Source: Paenibacillus harenae (GTDB lineage: Bacteria > Bacillota > Bacilli > Paenibacillales > Paenibacillaceae). Taken from it: a stretch of DNA of 64,000 nucleotides. A model generated the notes under the pieces. The model saw only the letters and a program-made list of their open reading frames with translations. It was not told the DNA's origin and did not search any database. Positions within the stretch are counted from its first letter, which is position 1. Each line of letters starts with the position of its first letter. Positions 1-7,952 of the stretch are shown here, piece after piece. Where the stretch lies: assembly GCF_030812415.1 (NCBI RefSeq), contig NZ_JAUSST010000010.1, positions 39,022 to 103,021 on the forward strand, read 5' to 3'. A program made the position numbers and the translations under genes.

Positions 1-1246
1 CCTCCGCTCCGTATGCGGGCACAAGCACCGCATTAAGCCCCCCCTTGAGCAGCGCTGCTGTTAGCAGCAGCAGCGCCGGAGCGCGTACTGCGCCGAGGCT
101 GGCGAGCACCGGCGCAGCTACCGCATTCACGCTGCCCGCGAGTGCCGTAACGCCAACGAGCATGAACACTAACGTTCCCTTCGAATCGGAGTACAGCATA
201 ACATTAAGCGGTTCTGCCAACAAAACCAGACCTAGACAAGCGGCTGCGCCAGTACCCCATGCAGCGCGCATCGTCACCGCTAGCTGCTGGCTTAACTGCC
301 CATAGGCACCTCGCATCCTCGCGAGCGCCAAACCCGGCACGATTGCCGCTGCCGCAGCCCCGGCCATCATTACGACAAGCTGAACAAGCGGCTGCGCACG
401 GCTATATACACCGAAGGCGCTCATCGCTTCAGCCTCAGCCATGCCGCTCTCATGCAGCAGCCGCGGTACAGTGAACGCGTCCACCGCGCCAACGGCAGGC
501 ACAACGACCGCGCCAAGCGCCGCAGGCAACGCGACAACGGCGAGACGCTTCATATCGGCCCGCAGAGCTCCTCGTTCCTTCGGCATCCGCGTCCTTCTTC
601 GGCGGCGCCACGAGATCAGAGCAAGGAACAGCAGCGCCGCAACTCCGCCGCAGGCCGAGCCGCTCATCACGCCCGCCGCAATATCGGCCTCTCCCCAGCC
701 CGCCGACCAGCTTAGCCACAGCACGAACACCATAACGCCAACGCGGACCAGTTGTTCGACAAGCTGCGACATGGCCGAGGGCGCCATTCGTCCAAGCCCT
801 TGCGCATAACCGCGCAGCGCCGCCACTATCGGCACGAACAGCAATGCCGTGGAAACAGCGCGAATCGCGCCTGACGTCTCCCGGTCTCCGATTAGCCGCG
901 ACAGCTCGTCCGCCCCGGCCCACGTCAGTCCGAACGCGATAATGCCTGTACATCCAAGCAACAGCATGGCGGCATACAGCGTCCGGCGCACACCGCCCGC
1001 ATCTTCTCCGCTGCGCAGCCGTTCCGCGATGAGCAGCGATACGGCAGTAGGCAACCCCGCCGTTGCCAGCACGGCTGCAAGCTGATAAAACGGATATACC
1101 GCGTTGTAGATGCCGAACACTCTGTCCCCTGCGATATTTTGCAACGGTATCTTCTGAAACACCCCGATAAGCTTGGATAAAAGAGCCGCCCCGGCCATAA
1201 GCATGACGCCGTTCTTCCAAAACCCGCCGGCCGGCTTGCGATCCAT
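1..1246 (-). CDS. yabM: SpoVB/YabM-type polysaccharide flippase (partial, 3' end outside window)
   Basis: The frame starts at an ATG (1244-1246) and stays open to the window edge, about 415 codons. It begins MDRKPAGGFWKNGVMLMAG and is built of repeated hydrophobic helices with small polar loops, including KLIGVFQKIPLQNIAGDRVFGIYN near residues 25-50, the signature of the polysaccharide-transport/MATE-like flippases that include SpoVB and YabM. These membrane proteins move lipid-linked cell-wall or exopolysaccharide precursors across the membrane. In Bacillus subtilis yabM follows spoVT, and here it is the next conserved gene after spoVT, which supports the assignment over SpoVB proper. A TATAAT element lies upstream (1288-1293, minus strand) but its -35 is weak. 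The C-terminus cannot be judged. Confidence 0.8.
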   Translation of the reverse strand, partial: MDRKPAGGFWKNGVMLMAGAALLSKLIGVFQKIPLQNIAGDRVFGIYNAVYPFYQLAAVLATAGLPTAVSLLIAERLRSGEDAGGVRRTLYAAMLLLGCTGIIAFGLTWAGADELSRLIGDRETSGAIRAVSTALLFVPIVAALRGYAQGLGRMAPSAMSQLVEQLVRVGVMVFVLWLSWSAGWGEADIAAGVMSGSACGGVAALLFLALISWRRRRRTRMPKERGALRADMKRLAVVALPAALGAVVVPAVGAVDAFTVPRLLHESGMAEAEAMSAFGVYSRAQPLVQLVVMMAGAAAAAIVPGLALARMRGAYGQLSQQLAVTMRAAWGTGAAACLGLVLLAEPLNVMLYSDSKGTLVFMLVGVTALAGSVNAVAAPVLASLGAVRAPALLLLTAALLKGGLNAVLVPAYGAE

Positions 1247-1952
1247 ATTTCCACGCCCCTGCCCGTCGATCATGTATAGTTGAGCCTATTATACCTCACA
1301 ACGGGGGCTTGGGAAAAACAACATCGACTTCTACTGCCATTCTTTCACGTTAGTTGCGGCTTCAAATGAAAATGCACGGATAAACTCCTCTTGCGAAAAC
1401 GGTTTTTTCCTTCCACTGAACAATGAAAGCGCTCAGCCCCCCCGTCTCTAAGAGCCCCATATATAATGATGATAGCCGTTTGCTCGTTTCGACGATCATC
1501 GCATATTTAATGAGACGCCAAGGCTTGTTCAGAGATTTCTTTTTCAACTGCGCGATTTCCCCCTTTGTGCGATGGGCTAAAAGCCGGTTGGCTTAGCTTG
1601 GTTCTTTTGACGGCAATCGGTTGGTTCTGCTCGAATGGATTTGCTTTATCCTTTTGATTTCCCGCATCGCTTGTTTTTAGTCCTGAACTACGCTGAAATT
1701 TTGTCAAGCTCGACATCAAAGATGCGCTTGGCTAGAGCTCTCCCGTATCAGTTTGGAATAGTTGATTGATTCCGGTTTCATTAATGTTAATCCACGATCC
1801 TTCGTATAGGCTGGCGGGCATCGCGTTCCTTTTTCGTAACCCTGAATCCCGTGAGTTGAAAATAAAGCGTATCTTGCGCGTACGATATATCATGGTATAT
1901 TATTTAAAACAATATGCTGATTTAGGGTTGTCTCTAAGGAGGATGTGAGGAA
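1247..1952. other. Gene-poor spacer with a possible broken small ORF
   Basis: No convincing gene is seen in these 700 bases. On the minus strand, two frames between about 1359 and 1719 look weakly protein-like and would join by a one-base shift at a C run (1559-1563, minus-strand G run). I do not recognise the product. The right end holds the regulator promoter described separately. Confidence 0.4.
1874..1901 (+). promoter_or_regulatory. Candidate promoter and palindrome before the GntR/LacI regulator
   Basis: A -35 like TTGCGC (1874-1879) and a -10 TATATT (1896-1901) are separated by 16 bp. The near-palindrome ATATATCATGGTATAT (1885-1900) covers the spacer and -10, a position that would fit autorepression by the regulator that follows. 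The role is inferred. Confidence 0.4.
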
Positions 1953-3113
1953 ATGACCAGTCCGATGTACGAACGAATCTTCGCTGCTTTGCGCGATCAA
2001 ATTTTAAACGGGCATTTTGCCGTTGGCGACCGCGTGCCTTCGGAGAAAGAGCTTGCCGACGAGTACAAAGTCAGTCGGATTACAAGCAAAAAGGCGCTCG
2101 AAATGCTGTCGGTCGATAAGCTGATTGTACGTAAACCGGGGCGAGGCTCGTTCGTGGCCGATCCGGGGGAACGGACGGGAGCACCTGCCGATGACAGCGG
2201 AAGTGTTCCAAGAAGAGGCGCTAAATCTGGAAATAAGCCTTTGATTGGACTCCTGATTACCGACTTCTCGGAAAGCTACGGTACCGGACTTGTTCATGGG
2301 ATGGAGGAAGCATCCCGAAAGCACGATAGTTATTTAATCGTGAGACGGACATTCGGCAACCCGTCGTATGAAGAAGAGACGATCAAAGGGCTGCTTGAAA
2401 TGGAAGTGGATGGGCTCATTATTATGCCCGCGCAAGGAGAATTTTTTAATGCGGAAATATTAAAGCTCGTCATCGGAAAATTTCCCTTCGTCCTAGTCGA
2501 TCGTCATTTGAAAGGCATATCGGCCGGATCCATATGCACAGACAATGCGGCTGGAGCGAAGCAAGGAATCGAATATTTGTTCGAACTCGGCCATAGGCAT
2601 ATCGGTCTGCTGACTCCGCCTCCGGTCGATACAACTGCGGTGGAGGAACGGATCGAAGGATTCGTGCAGGCGCATGCCGAGAAAGGAATTGCCGTCGATC
2701 GCGAATTGTGGTTGGACGATATTCTATCGACGCTCCCAAGCGCGTTTACGGATGAAAACCGGGTGAAGGATATCCTCAAAATCAAGGAACATCTCCGAAA
2801 AAACCCGCATATCACGGCTCTGTTCGCAATGGAGTACAACATCGCCTTACTGGCACGCGATGCGGCAAGACAGCTGGGGCTGTCCGTTCCCGGAGATTTG
2901 TCCATTATTTGTTTTGACTGCCCGGCAGTTAACGGCCAGTTTTCCTTTACTCATTTGCAACAGCAGCAGGAAGAAATAGGGCGAATCGCTTTCGAGCATA
3001 TCTTAATGCTGCGCGAAGAGCAAAGGACTCCGAACCGGACAACATTGGAAGCGATATTGATTGAAGGGGAATCGACTGCGATTGCACGGTCGACGAAGCT
3101 AGCGAAAATTTAA
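1953..3113 (+). CDS. GntR-type regulator with LacI-like sugar-binding domain (AraR-like)
   Basis: 386 residues. The first ~70 are a GntR winged helix (YERIFAALRDQILNG, VGDRVPSEKELADEYKVSRIT, GRGSFV). The rest is a LacI/periplasmic-binding-protein effector domain (PLIGLLITDFSESYGTGLVHGMEEA, GRHIGLLTPP-like region, FALFAMEYNIALL-like segment, DLSIICFDCP). This GntR-LacI fusion is the architecture of AraR, a sugar-responsive repressor. The ATG at 1953 has an AAGGAGG ribosome site at 1936-1942. It lies immediately upstream of the mannan operon in the same direction but is separated from it by a terminator (3146-3174), so it has its own transcript. I infer that it senses a mannose-containing sugar and controls the promoter at 3226-3254; the ligand is not shown by sequence. 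Confidence 0.85.
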   Translation: MTSPMYERIFAALRDQILNGHFAVGDRVPSEKELADEYKVSRITSKKALEMLSVDKLIVRKPGRGSFVADPGERTGAPADDSGSVPRRGAKSGNKPLIGLLITDFSESYGTGLVHGMEEASRKHDSYLIVRRTFGNPSYEEETIKGLLEMEVDGLIIMPAQGEFFNAEILKLVIGKFPFVLVDRHLKGISAGSICTDNAAGAKQGIEYLFELGHRHIGLLTPPPVDTTAVEERIEGFVQAHAEKGIAVDRELWLDDILSTLPSAFTDENRVKDILKIKEHLRKNPHITALFAMEYNIALLARDAARQLGLSVPGDLSIICFDCPAVNGQFSFTHLQQQQEEIGRIAFEHILMLREEQRTPNRTTLEAILIEGESTAIARSTKLAKI

Positions 3114-3145
3114 ATCGGTTTGACCATGTCTCATAAATACTGAAC

Positions 3146-3174
3146 ACCTGTCGGGAATGCCGTCAGGTTTTTTT
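3146..3174 (+). terminator. Rho-independent terminator after the regulator
   Basis: ACCTG-T-CGG and CCG-T-CAGGT arms around a short loop are followed by seven T (3168-3174). It separates the regulator from the mannan operon. Confidence 0.75.
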
Positions 3175-3225
3175 GCATATATTTGAATGATATAATAATA
3201 TGCTTGAACAGGTATGAATAATATA

Positions 3226-3254
3226 TTGACATTTAGATGGTATGACATTAAATT
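3226..3254 (+). promoter_or_regulatory. Promoter of the mannan operon with repeated TGACATT(T/A)A motifs
   Basis: Perfect -35 TTGACA (3226-3231), 17-bp spacer, -10 TAAATT (3249-3254). The 13-mer ATTGACATTTAGA is found exactly twice (3225-3237 and 3309-3321), and a related TGACATTAA lies at 3244-3252. GGTATGA also occurs twice (3211-3217, 3239-3245). These repeats are candidate operator elements for the adjacent regulator. Confidence 0.6.
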
Positions 3255-3337
3255 GGTGATGTAAGGGTTTTGTTGAACATCATTGTTGATAGTCGTTCGG
3301 AACAACCGATTGACATTTAGAAGGGAGACAGCCTTCC

Positions 3338-4630
3338 ATGAACATGGTGGATTCTAATTTCGCGCTAACCCGTTTGATCCGTACAGTATCTGAAGGCACG
3401 GCACATAATCCGAAGCTGGCGGAAATGTTCCGAAGCATGCTCGAGAACACGCTAAGCTCGACGGTCCGCAGGCAAGCGGACGGGACTACATTTGTTATAA
3501 CGGGCGATATTCCGGCCATGTGGCTGCGGGATTCGGCGGCACAAATCCGTCCATTCCTCGTTCCAGCGCAACAAGACGGCAACCTGGCCGATATGATCGA
3601 AGGGCTCGTACGACGACAGGCTGCGTTCATTTTGCTGGACCCTTATGCGAACGCTTTCAATGACACTCCTAACGGCAAAGGGCATCACGAGGACAAAACC
3701 GCGATGAACCCCTGGTTGTGGGAGCGAAAATACGAAATCGATTCTTTGTGCTATCCCGTACAGCTCGCTTACTTATTATGGAAAAATACAGGGAGAACGA
3801 CGGTTTTTGATGACACTTTCCGCTCTTGTATCCGGGTGATCCTTCATACCTGGAGAATCGAGCAGCATCACGAGATGAAATCGACTTATGCGTTCGAACG
3901 TTTCGATTGCCCGCCTAGCGATACGCTGACGCGGAGCGGAAAGGGCGCGGAAGTCGCCTTTACGGGGATGACCTGGTCGGGTTTCCGACCGAGTGACGAC
4001 GCCTGCCGCTATGGATATTTAATTCCGTCCAATATGTTCGCTGCGGTCGTCCTTGGTTATATAGCCGAAATCTCACGCGTCATTTGGAACGATACGGAGT
4101 TGGAGAAGGAAGCGTTGGCGCTCGAAGGCGAGATACGAAGGGGAATCGAGAAGTTCGGCTTAATCGATCATCCCGTCTATGGCACAATGTACGCTTACGA
4201 GACGGACGGGATGGGCAACCGCCTGCTAATGGATGACGCTAACGTACCTAGTTTATTATCGATCCCCTATCTGGGCTATGCGAAGGCTGACGATCCGATA
4301 TACCAGAACACCCGCCGATTCGTGCTGAGCGCCGATAATCCTTACTGCTTCGCAGGCCGGAGCGCGACCGGTATCGGAAGCCCTCATACCCCGAATCGAT
4401 ATATTTGGCCTATTGCCCTCGCTATGCAAGGTCTTACCGCTATAGATCGACAAGAGAAACTCCGGCTGCTAAACGTGATGGCCGATACCGATGCCGGAAC
4501 GGGAATGATGCATGAAGGTTTTCTGGCGGACGATCCCGCTATGTTTACCAGACCGTGGTTTTCTTGGGCGAACATGATGTTCTGCGAGCTGGCTATGGAT
4601 TGCTGCGGAATCCGGATTCGGGAGGGGTAA
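3338..4630 (+). CDS. GH125 exo-alpha-1,6-mannosidase
   Basis: 430 residues with no signal peptide, so cytosolic. It matches glycoside hydrolase family 125, inverting exo-alpha-1,6-mannosidases known from Clostridium perfringens and Streptococcus pneumoniae. Diagnostic stretches are TGDIPAMWLRDSAAQIRPF (about 55-73), WSGFRPSDDACRYGYLIPSNM (213-233) and GTGMMHEGFLADDP (387-400). Asp220 in the second and Glu393 in the third fall where the family's catalytic acid and base lie. AGAAGGGAGA before the ATG is the ribosome site. It is first in the operon, and the ABC permease gene starts 5 bases after its stop. Its role would be to remove mannose one unit at a time from imported alpha-1,6-linked oligosaccharides made by the secreted GH76 enzyme downstream. 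Confidence 0.92.
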   Translation: MNMVDSNFALTRLIRTVSEGTAHNPKLAEMFRSMLENTLSSTVRRQADGTTFVITGDIPAMWLRDSAAQIRPFLVPAQQDGNLADMIEGLVRRQAAFILLDPYANAFNDTPNGKGHHEDKTAMNPWLWERKYEIDSLCYPVQLAYLLWKNTGRTTVFDDTFRSCIRVILHTWRIEQHHEMKSTYAFERFDCPPSDTLTRSGKGAEVAFTGMTWSGFRPSDDACRYGYLIPSNMFAAVVLGYIAEISRVIWNDTELEKEALALEGEIRRGIEKFGLIDHPVYGTMYAYETDGMGNRLLMDDANVPSLLSIPYLGYAKADDPIYQNTRRFVLSADNPYCFAGRSATGIGSPHTPNRYIWPIALAMQGLTAIDRQEKLRLLNVMADTDAGTGMMHEGFLADDPAMFTRPWFSWANMMFCELAMDCCGIRIREG

Positions 4631-4635
4631 TCACT

Positions 4636-5529
4636 ATGACGAGAAGAAAGCTCATGGAGTGGAAGAACGGGTACTTGTTTATTTTGCCATCGATCATTGG
4701 CTTCAGCGTTTTTGTCGCTTATCCGTTGTTGTCCTCGATTTACTATTCGTTGACGGAATGGAGCGGATACGATAACCCTCGATTTGTCGGATTCGACAAC
4801 TTCAACTATATGTTTACGGTAGATCCGGCATTCTGGCCGTCCATACGGGCGACATTCTATTATGTGCTGCTGAGCGTGCCTTCATCGCTGATTCTCGGGT
4901 TAGGTTTAGCTATGCTGCTCAATAAGAGCCTGCCCGGAATCAAGTGGTTTCGCACCATCTATTATTTGCCCACTGTCGTTCCTTCGATCGCTACGCTCAC
5001 GTTGTGGCTGTTCATTTACCAGCCGCAGTACGGCCTGGCCAACTCTTTGCTCCGATTGCTCGGCCTGCCGGAGGGAACCTGGCTTACGAGTGAAATGACA
5101 GCGCTTCCTTCTATTGTGCTTATCGGACTTTGGCAGGTCGGGTCGGGCATGATCATCTTCTTGAGCGGACTGCAGTCCGTGCCTCAGGAAATGTACGAGG
5201 CGGCTGAAGTCGACGGTGCGCCGAAATGGAGAGTGTCGCTTAACATTACGATTCCGATGATTACTCCTATTCTGTTTTTACAATTGATCCTCGGCATCAT
5301 CGGTTCGTTCCAGGCATTCAATCAGGTTCAGGTACTGACGGGCGGCGGACCAAATTTCACAACCTCCTTGTTGAACTTCAAAATTTACACCGATGCTTTC
5401 AATGGCAGATTGTTCGGCTATGCGATTGCCGAGGTTTGGGTGCTGTTCGTTATCATTATGATTTTTACGGCAGTGACTTACCGTTATTCCAATCGGTTCG
5501 TTTATTACGAGAGCGACAATTCAAAGTAA
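4636..5529 (+). CDS. Carbohydrate ABC transporter permease, MalF/UgpA type
   Basis: 297 residues, six predicted membrane helices beginning GYLFILPSIIGFSVFVAYPLL. The EAA loop that contacts the ATPase is visible as EMYEAAEVDGAPKWRVSLNITIPM, and TGGGPNFTTSLLNFKIY is the usual C-terminal MalF-like motif. The ATG at 4636 has GGGAGGGG at 4619-4626 and follows the GH125 stop closely, so the longer upstream frame is not needed. It pairs with the next permease and the lipoprotein as a CUT1-family importer. From its neighbours I infer alpha-mannooligosaccharide uptake. No ATPase gene accompanies it. Confidence 0.9.
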   Translation: MTRRKLMEWKNGYLFILPSIIGFSVFVAYPLLSSIYYSLTEWSGYDNPRFVGFDNFNYMFTVDPAFWPSIRATFYYVLLSVPSSLILGLGLAMLLNKSLPGIKWFRTIYYLPTVVPSIATLTLWLFIYQPQYGLANSLLRLLGLPEGTWLTSEMTALPSIVLIGLWQVGSGMIIFLSGLQSVPQEMYEAAEVDGAPKWRVSLNITIPMITPILFLQLILGIIGSFQAFNQVQVLTGGGPNFTTSLLNFKIYTDAFNGRLFGYAIAEVWVLFVIIMIFTAVTYRYSNRFVYYESDNSK

Positions 5530-5540
5530 AGAGGGGAAGG

Positions 5541-6413
5541 ATGTCAATGGCAGCTCAACAGGGAGCAGCGGCCAGGCCGCGCAAAAAATACACTTGGCTT
5601 GACGCCGTGCGAATCGCCCTATTATCGATCGGCTCAATCGCCATGCTGTTTCCTCTTTTATGGATGCTGACGATTGCGCTCAAGAGCAACAATGAAGTGT
5701 TTCAGATTCCTCCGGAGTGGTTTCCGAAAGAGATGCAGTGGTCCAACTTTGTAACGGGGACGAAAGAGATTAATTTCTGGCAAACTTTCGTGAATTCCAT
5801 GTTTATCGCCGTTGTATGCACGCTCGGACAGGTCGTAAGCTCGGTCCTGGTTGGATACGGACTCGCCCGGCTGAAGTTTCCGGGACGCAAGCTCTGGTTC
5901 TCGCTCTTCGTCGGAAGCCTCATGCTTCCGGGATTTGTCGGAATGATTCCGTTGTTTCACATGTACACGAGCCTTGGATGGTACGATTCATGGCTGCCGA
6001 TCATCGTGCCGGCTTTTTTCGGAAACGCTACTTTCTCCTTCTTGTTCGTCCAATACTTGAAAACCATATCCGTTTCCTTCGATGAAGCGGCTAAAATCGA
6101 CGGGGCGTCGGATATGTACGTGCTGACCAAAGTGTTGGTCCCAATGGCGCTGCCTGTCATTGTAACGATGGTTATCTTCTCCTTCCAGGGCTCGTGGAAT
6201 CAGTATCTGGAGCCTCTCATTTACATCGTCACCCCCGAGAAGTGGACCCTATCCCTTGCCATGGCTTCTTATAAGGGGACCTACGCAACGGCTTGGAATT
6301 TGTTCATGGCCGCGGATTTGATTTATATTCTCCCGATGCTGCTGCTTTTCTTTTTCGGTCAAAAGTTTTTCATGCAAGGTCTCGGTTCCGTTAATTCCGC
6401 ATCCTTAAAATAA
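5541..6413 (+). CDS. Carbohydrate ABC transporter permease, MalG/UgpE type
   Basis: About 290 residues with six membrane helices (ALLSIGSIAMLFPLLWMLTI onward) and the EAA loop FDEAAKIDGASDMYVLTKVLVPM; the C-terminus ends in the usual FFGQKFFMQGLGSVNSASLK. It is the partner of the preceding permease. Start choice is open: ATG 5541 abuts the purine-rich GAGGGGAAGG, while ATG 5547, two codons later, has better spacing from it. The gene starts 11 bases after the previous stop, so co-translation in one operon is likely. Confidence 0.9.
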   Translation: MSMAAQQGAAARPRKKYTWLDAVRIALLSIGSIAMLFPLLWMLTIALKSNNEVFQIPPEWFPKEMQWSNFVTGTKEINFWQTFVNSMFIAVVCTLGQVVSSVLVGYGLARLKFPGRKLWFSLFVGSLMLPGFVGMIPLFHMYTSLGWYDSWLPIIVPAFFGNATFSFLFVQYLKTISVSFDEAAKIDGASDMYVLTKVLVPMALPVIVTMVIFSFQGSWNQYLEPLIYIVTPEKWTLSLAMASYKGTYATAWNLFMAADLIYILPMLLLFFFGQKFFMQGLGSVNSASLK

Positions 6414-6510
6414 ATTCGAATCCGTGAAGGTGGTGATCGAGGAACGCAAATAAGGAAGATGCAAGAATGTCATGTTTTATTAAGAACATCATTCAATGGG
6501 AGGTCTTTCC

Positions 6511-7860
6511 ATGAAAAAGGGAAAACGGAGTTGGTTGTCGGGTATCGTTGTTTTATTGCTTGCGATCAGCATGTTGGCCGCATGCGGCGCCAATAACAAC
6601 GGAGAGGAATCATCGGATAGCGGGACGACGCCTGCTCCGCAGAATGCCAATCAGTCTGACGCAAAACCGATTGAAGTTACCATGATCACCTGGGAATCAG
6701 CGGCAATGAATGAGAAAATCATAGCATCCATGAAGAAATTCGAAGATGAAAATCCGGGTATTAAAGTCACGCTCATTCCTACGCCTTTGGACAATTACGG
6801 CGTCAAGATTAACGGAATGCTTACCGCCAAACAAGCTCCCGATATATTCATGACAGGCAATGACATGGCTTTGGACAACGGAGCCAAAGGGCTTCTGTAT
6901 GAGTGGACGGAACATGCGTCCGCAGATTCGGATTTCATGGGCGGATTTTACAGAGGCGTCGTGGACGGCTGGTATCTGGACGATAAATTAATCGGCTTGC
7001 CCGGTCTCTTGAATACGTACGGCATCTTTTACAATAAGAAAGTTTTTAGAGACGCAGGTCTGCCGGAACCGAAAGCCGGTTGGACGTATGACCATTTCTT
7101 CGAGGCGATGCAAAAACTGTCGAGCACGCAAAACGGCGTACAGCAGTTCGGCTATTACGCTTCACCGGATCCGTTCCACATGTCGTTATATTCGGTTTCC
7201 GCAGGCGGCGCCCCGTTCGCGAACGGGATCGTAAATCCTACTAAAGTGGAAATCAGCCCCGCGTTCATCGAAGGCGTTGAAAAGTATAAAGCCGCTATCA
7301 AAAACGGTTACATGAATCCGCCTACCTATGATCTGTCCAACGTCATGAGCTCGTTCAAAGAGGGGAAAGTGCCCATGACCTTGCAAGGGCAATGGGTCGC
7401 CGATGATTTGATCCGTACGGCGCCCGCGGATTTGGAGTGGGGTTTCGTTCCGCAGCCGGTCTTGAACAGCCAATCGGAGATTTACGACGCCGTAGGCTGG
7501 AGCAGCCCGTCAACGATTAAAAATCCGGACGCCGTCTGGAAAGTGCTAAAGTATCTGGATTCCAAAATGTACGAGGAGGTTCTCCCTCAAACCCCGGTGG
7601 CTCCTGCGGCTTTCAAAGCGTCTGCGTCTGCGTATTTTAAAGCATTGGAGAGCGCGGGCCATCCCGATGTAGGCGAGACTATCGACCATATCCTGAATTC
7701 TCCCGATATTCAGCCGGTTCGCTTCTTGACTTCGTGGTCAGGGAAAGCCTATCCGTTCATCGAGGCCTCCTGGAAAAACGTGCTGATGAGCAAAGCCGAG
7801 ATTAGCGACTTGAACGAGATGGCAGAGAAGATCAACAAAGTGATTTCAAGCAGCCGATAG
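6511..7860 (+). CDS. Sugar-binding lipoprotein of the mannan ABC importer
   Basis: 449 residues. A type II signal (KRSWLSGIVVLLLAISMLAAC, lipobox LAAC, lipidated Cys25) is followed by a low-complexity N/E/S/T tether and an extracellular solute-binding domain family 1 fold (WESAAMNEKIIASMKKFEDENPGIKVTLIP, APDIFMTGND, GLPGLLNTYGIFYNKKVF). The ATG at 6511 is chosen because GGGAGGT lies 6 bases upstream; an in-frame ATG at 6496 would use no ribosome site. It lies between the permeases and the GH76 mannanase, so it should capture mannooligosaccharides released outside the cell. Confidence 0.9.
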   Translation: MKKGKRSWLSGIVVLLLAISMLAACGANNNGEESSDSGTTPAPQNANQSDAKPIEVTMITWESAAMNEKIIASMKKFEDENPGIKVTLIPTPLDNYGVKINGMLTAKQAPDIFMTGNDMALDNGAKGLLYEWTEHASADSDFMGGFYRGVVDGWYLDDKLIGLPGLLNTYGIFYNKKVFRDAGLPEPKAGWTYDHFFEAMQKLSSTQNGVQQFGYYASPDPFHMSLYSVSAGGAPFANGIVNPTKVEISPAFIEGVEKYKAAIKNGYMNPPTYDLSNVMSSFKEGKVPMTLQGQWVADDLIRTAPADLEWGFVPQPVLNSQSEIYDAVGWSSPSTIKNPDAVWKVLKYLDSKMYEEVLPQTPVAPAAFKASASAYFKALESAGHPDVGETIDHILNSPDIQPVRFLTSWSGKAYPFIEASWKNVLMSKAEISDLNEMAEKINKVISSSR

Positions 7861-7952
7861 AAAGGAACGGCAAAGCATGAAGCCGATTCGGATTATCCAT
7901 GACCGACCGGCTTCGTCTTGCCATGCACTTATTTTGAATGGAGGCTACGTTT

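Noticed and set aside
450..1220. 256-codon minus-strand frame
   Set aside because: Overlaps the true yabM frame in another phase; Arg/Cys-rich shadow, while the yabM frame stays open to the window edge.
1417..1430. Catabolite-response-element-like TGAAAGCGCTCAGC
   Set aside because: Left half matches but the last two positions do not, and it is over 450 bases from the regulator promoter.
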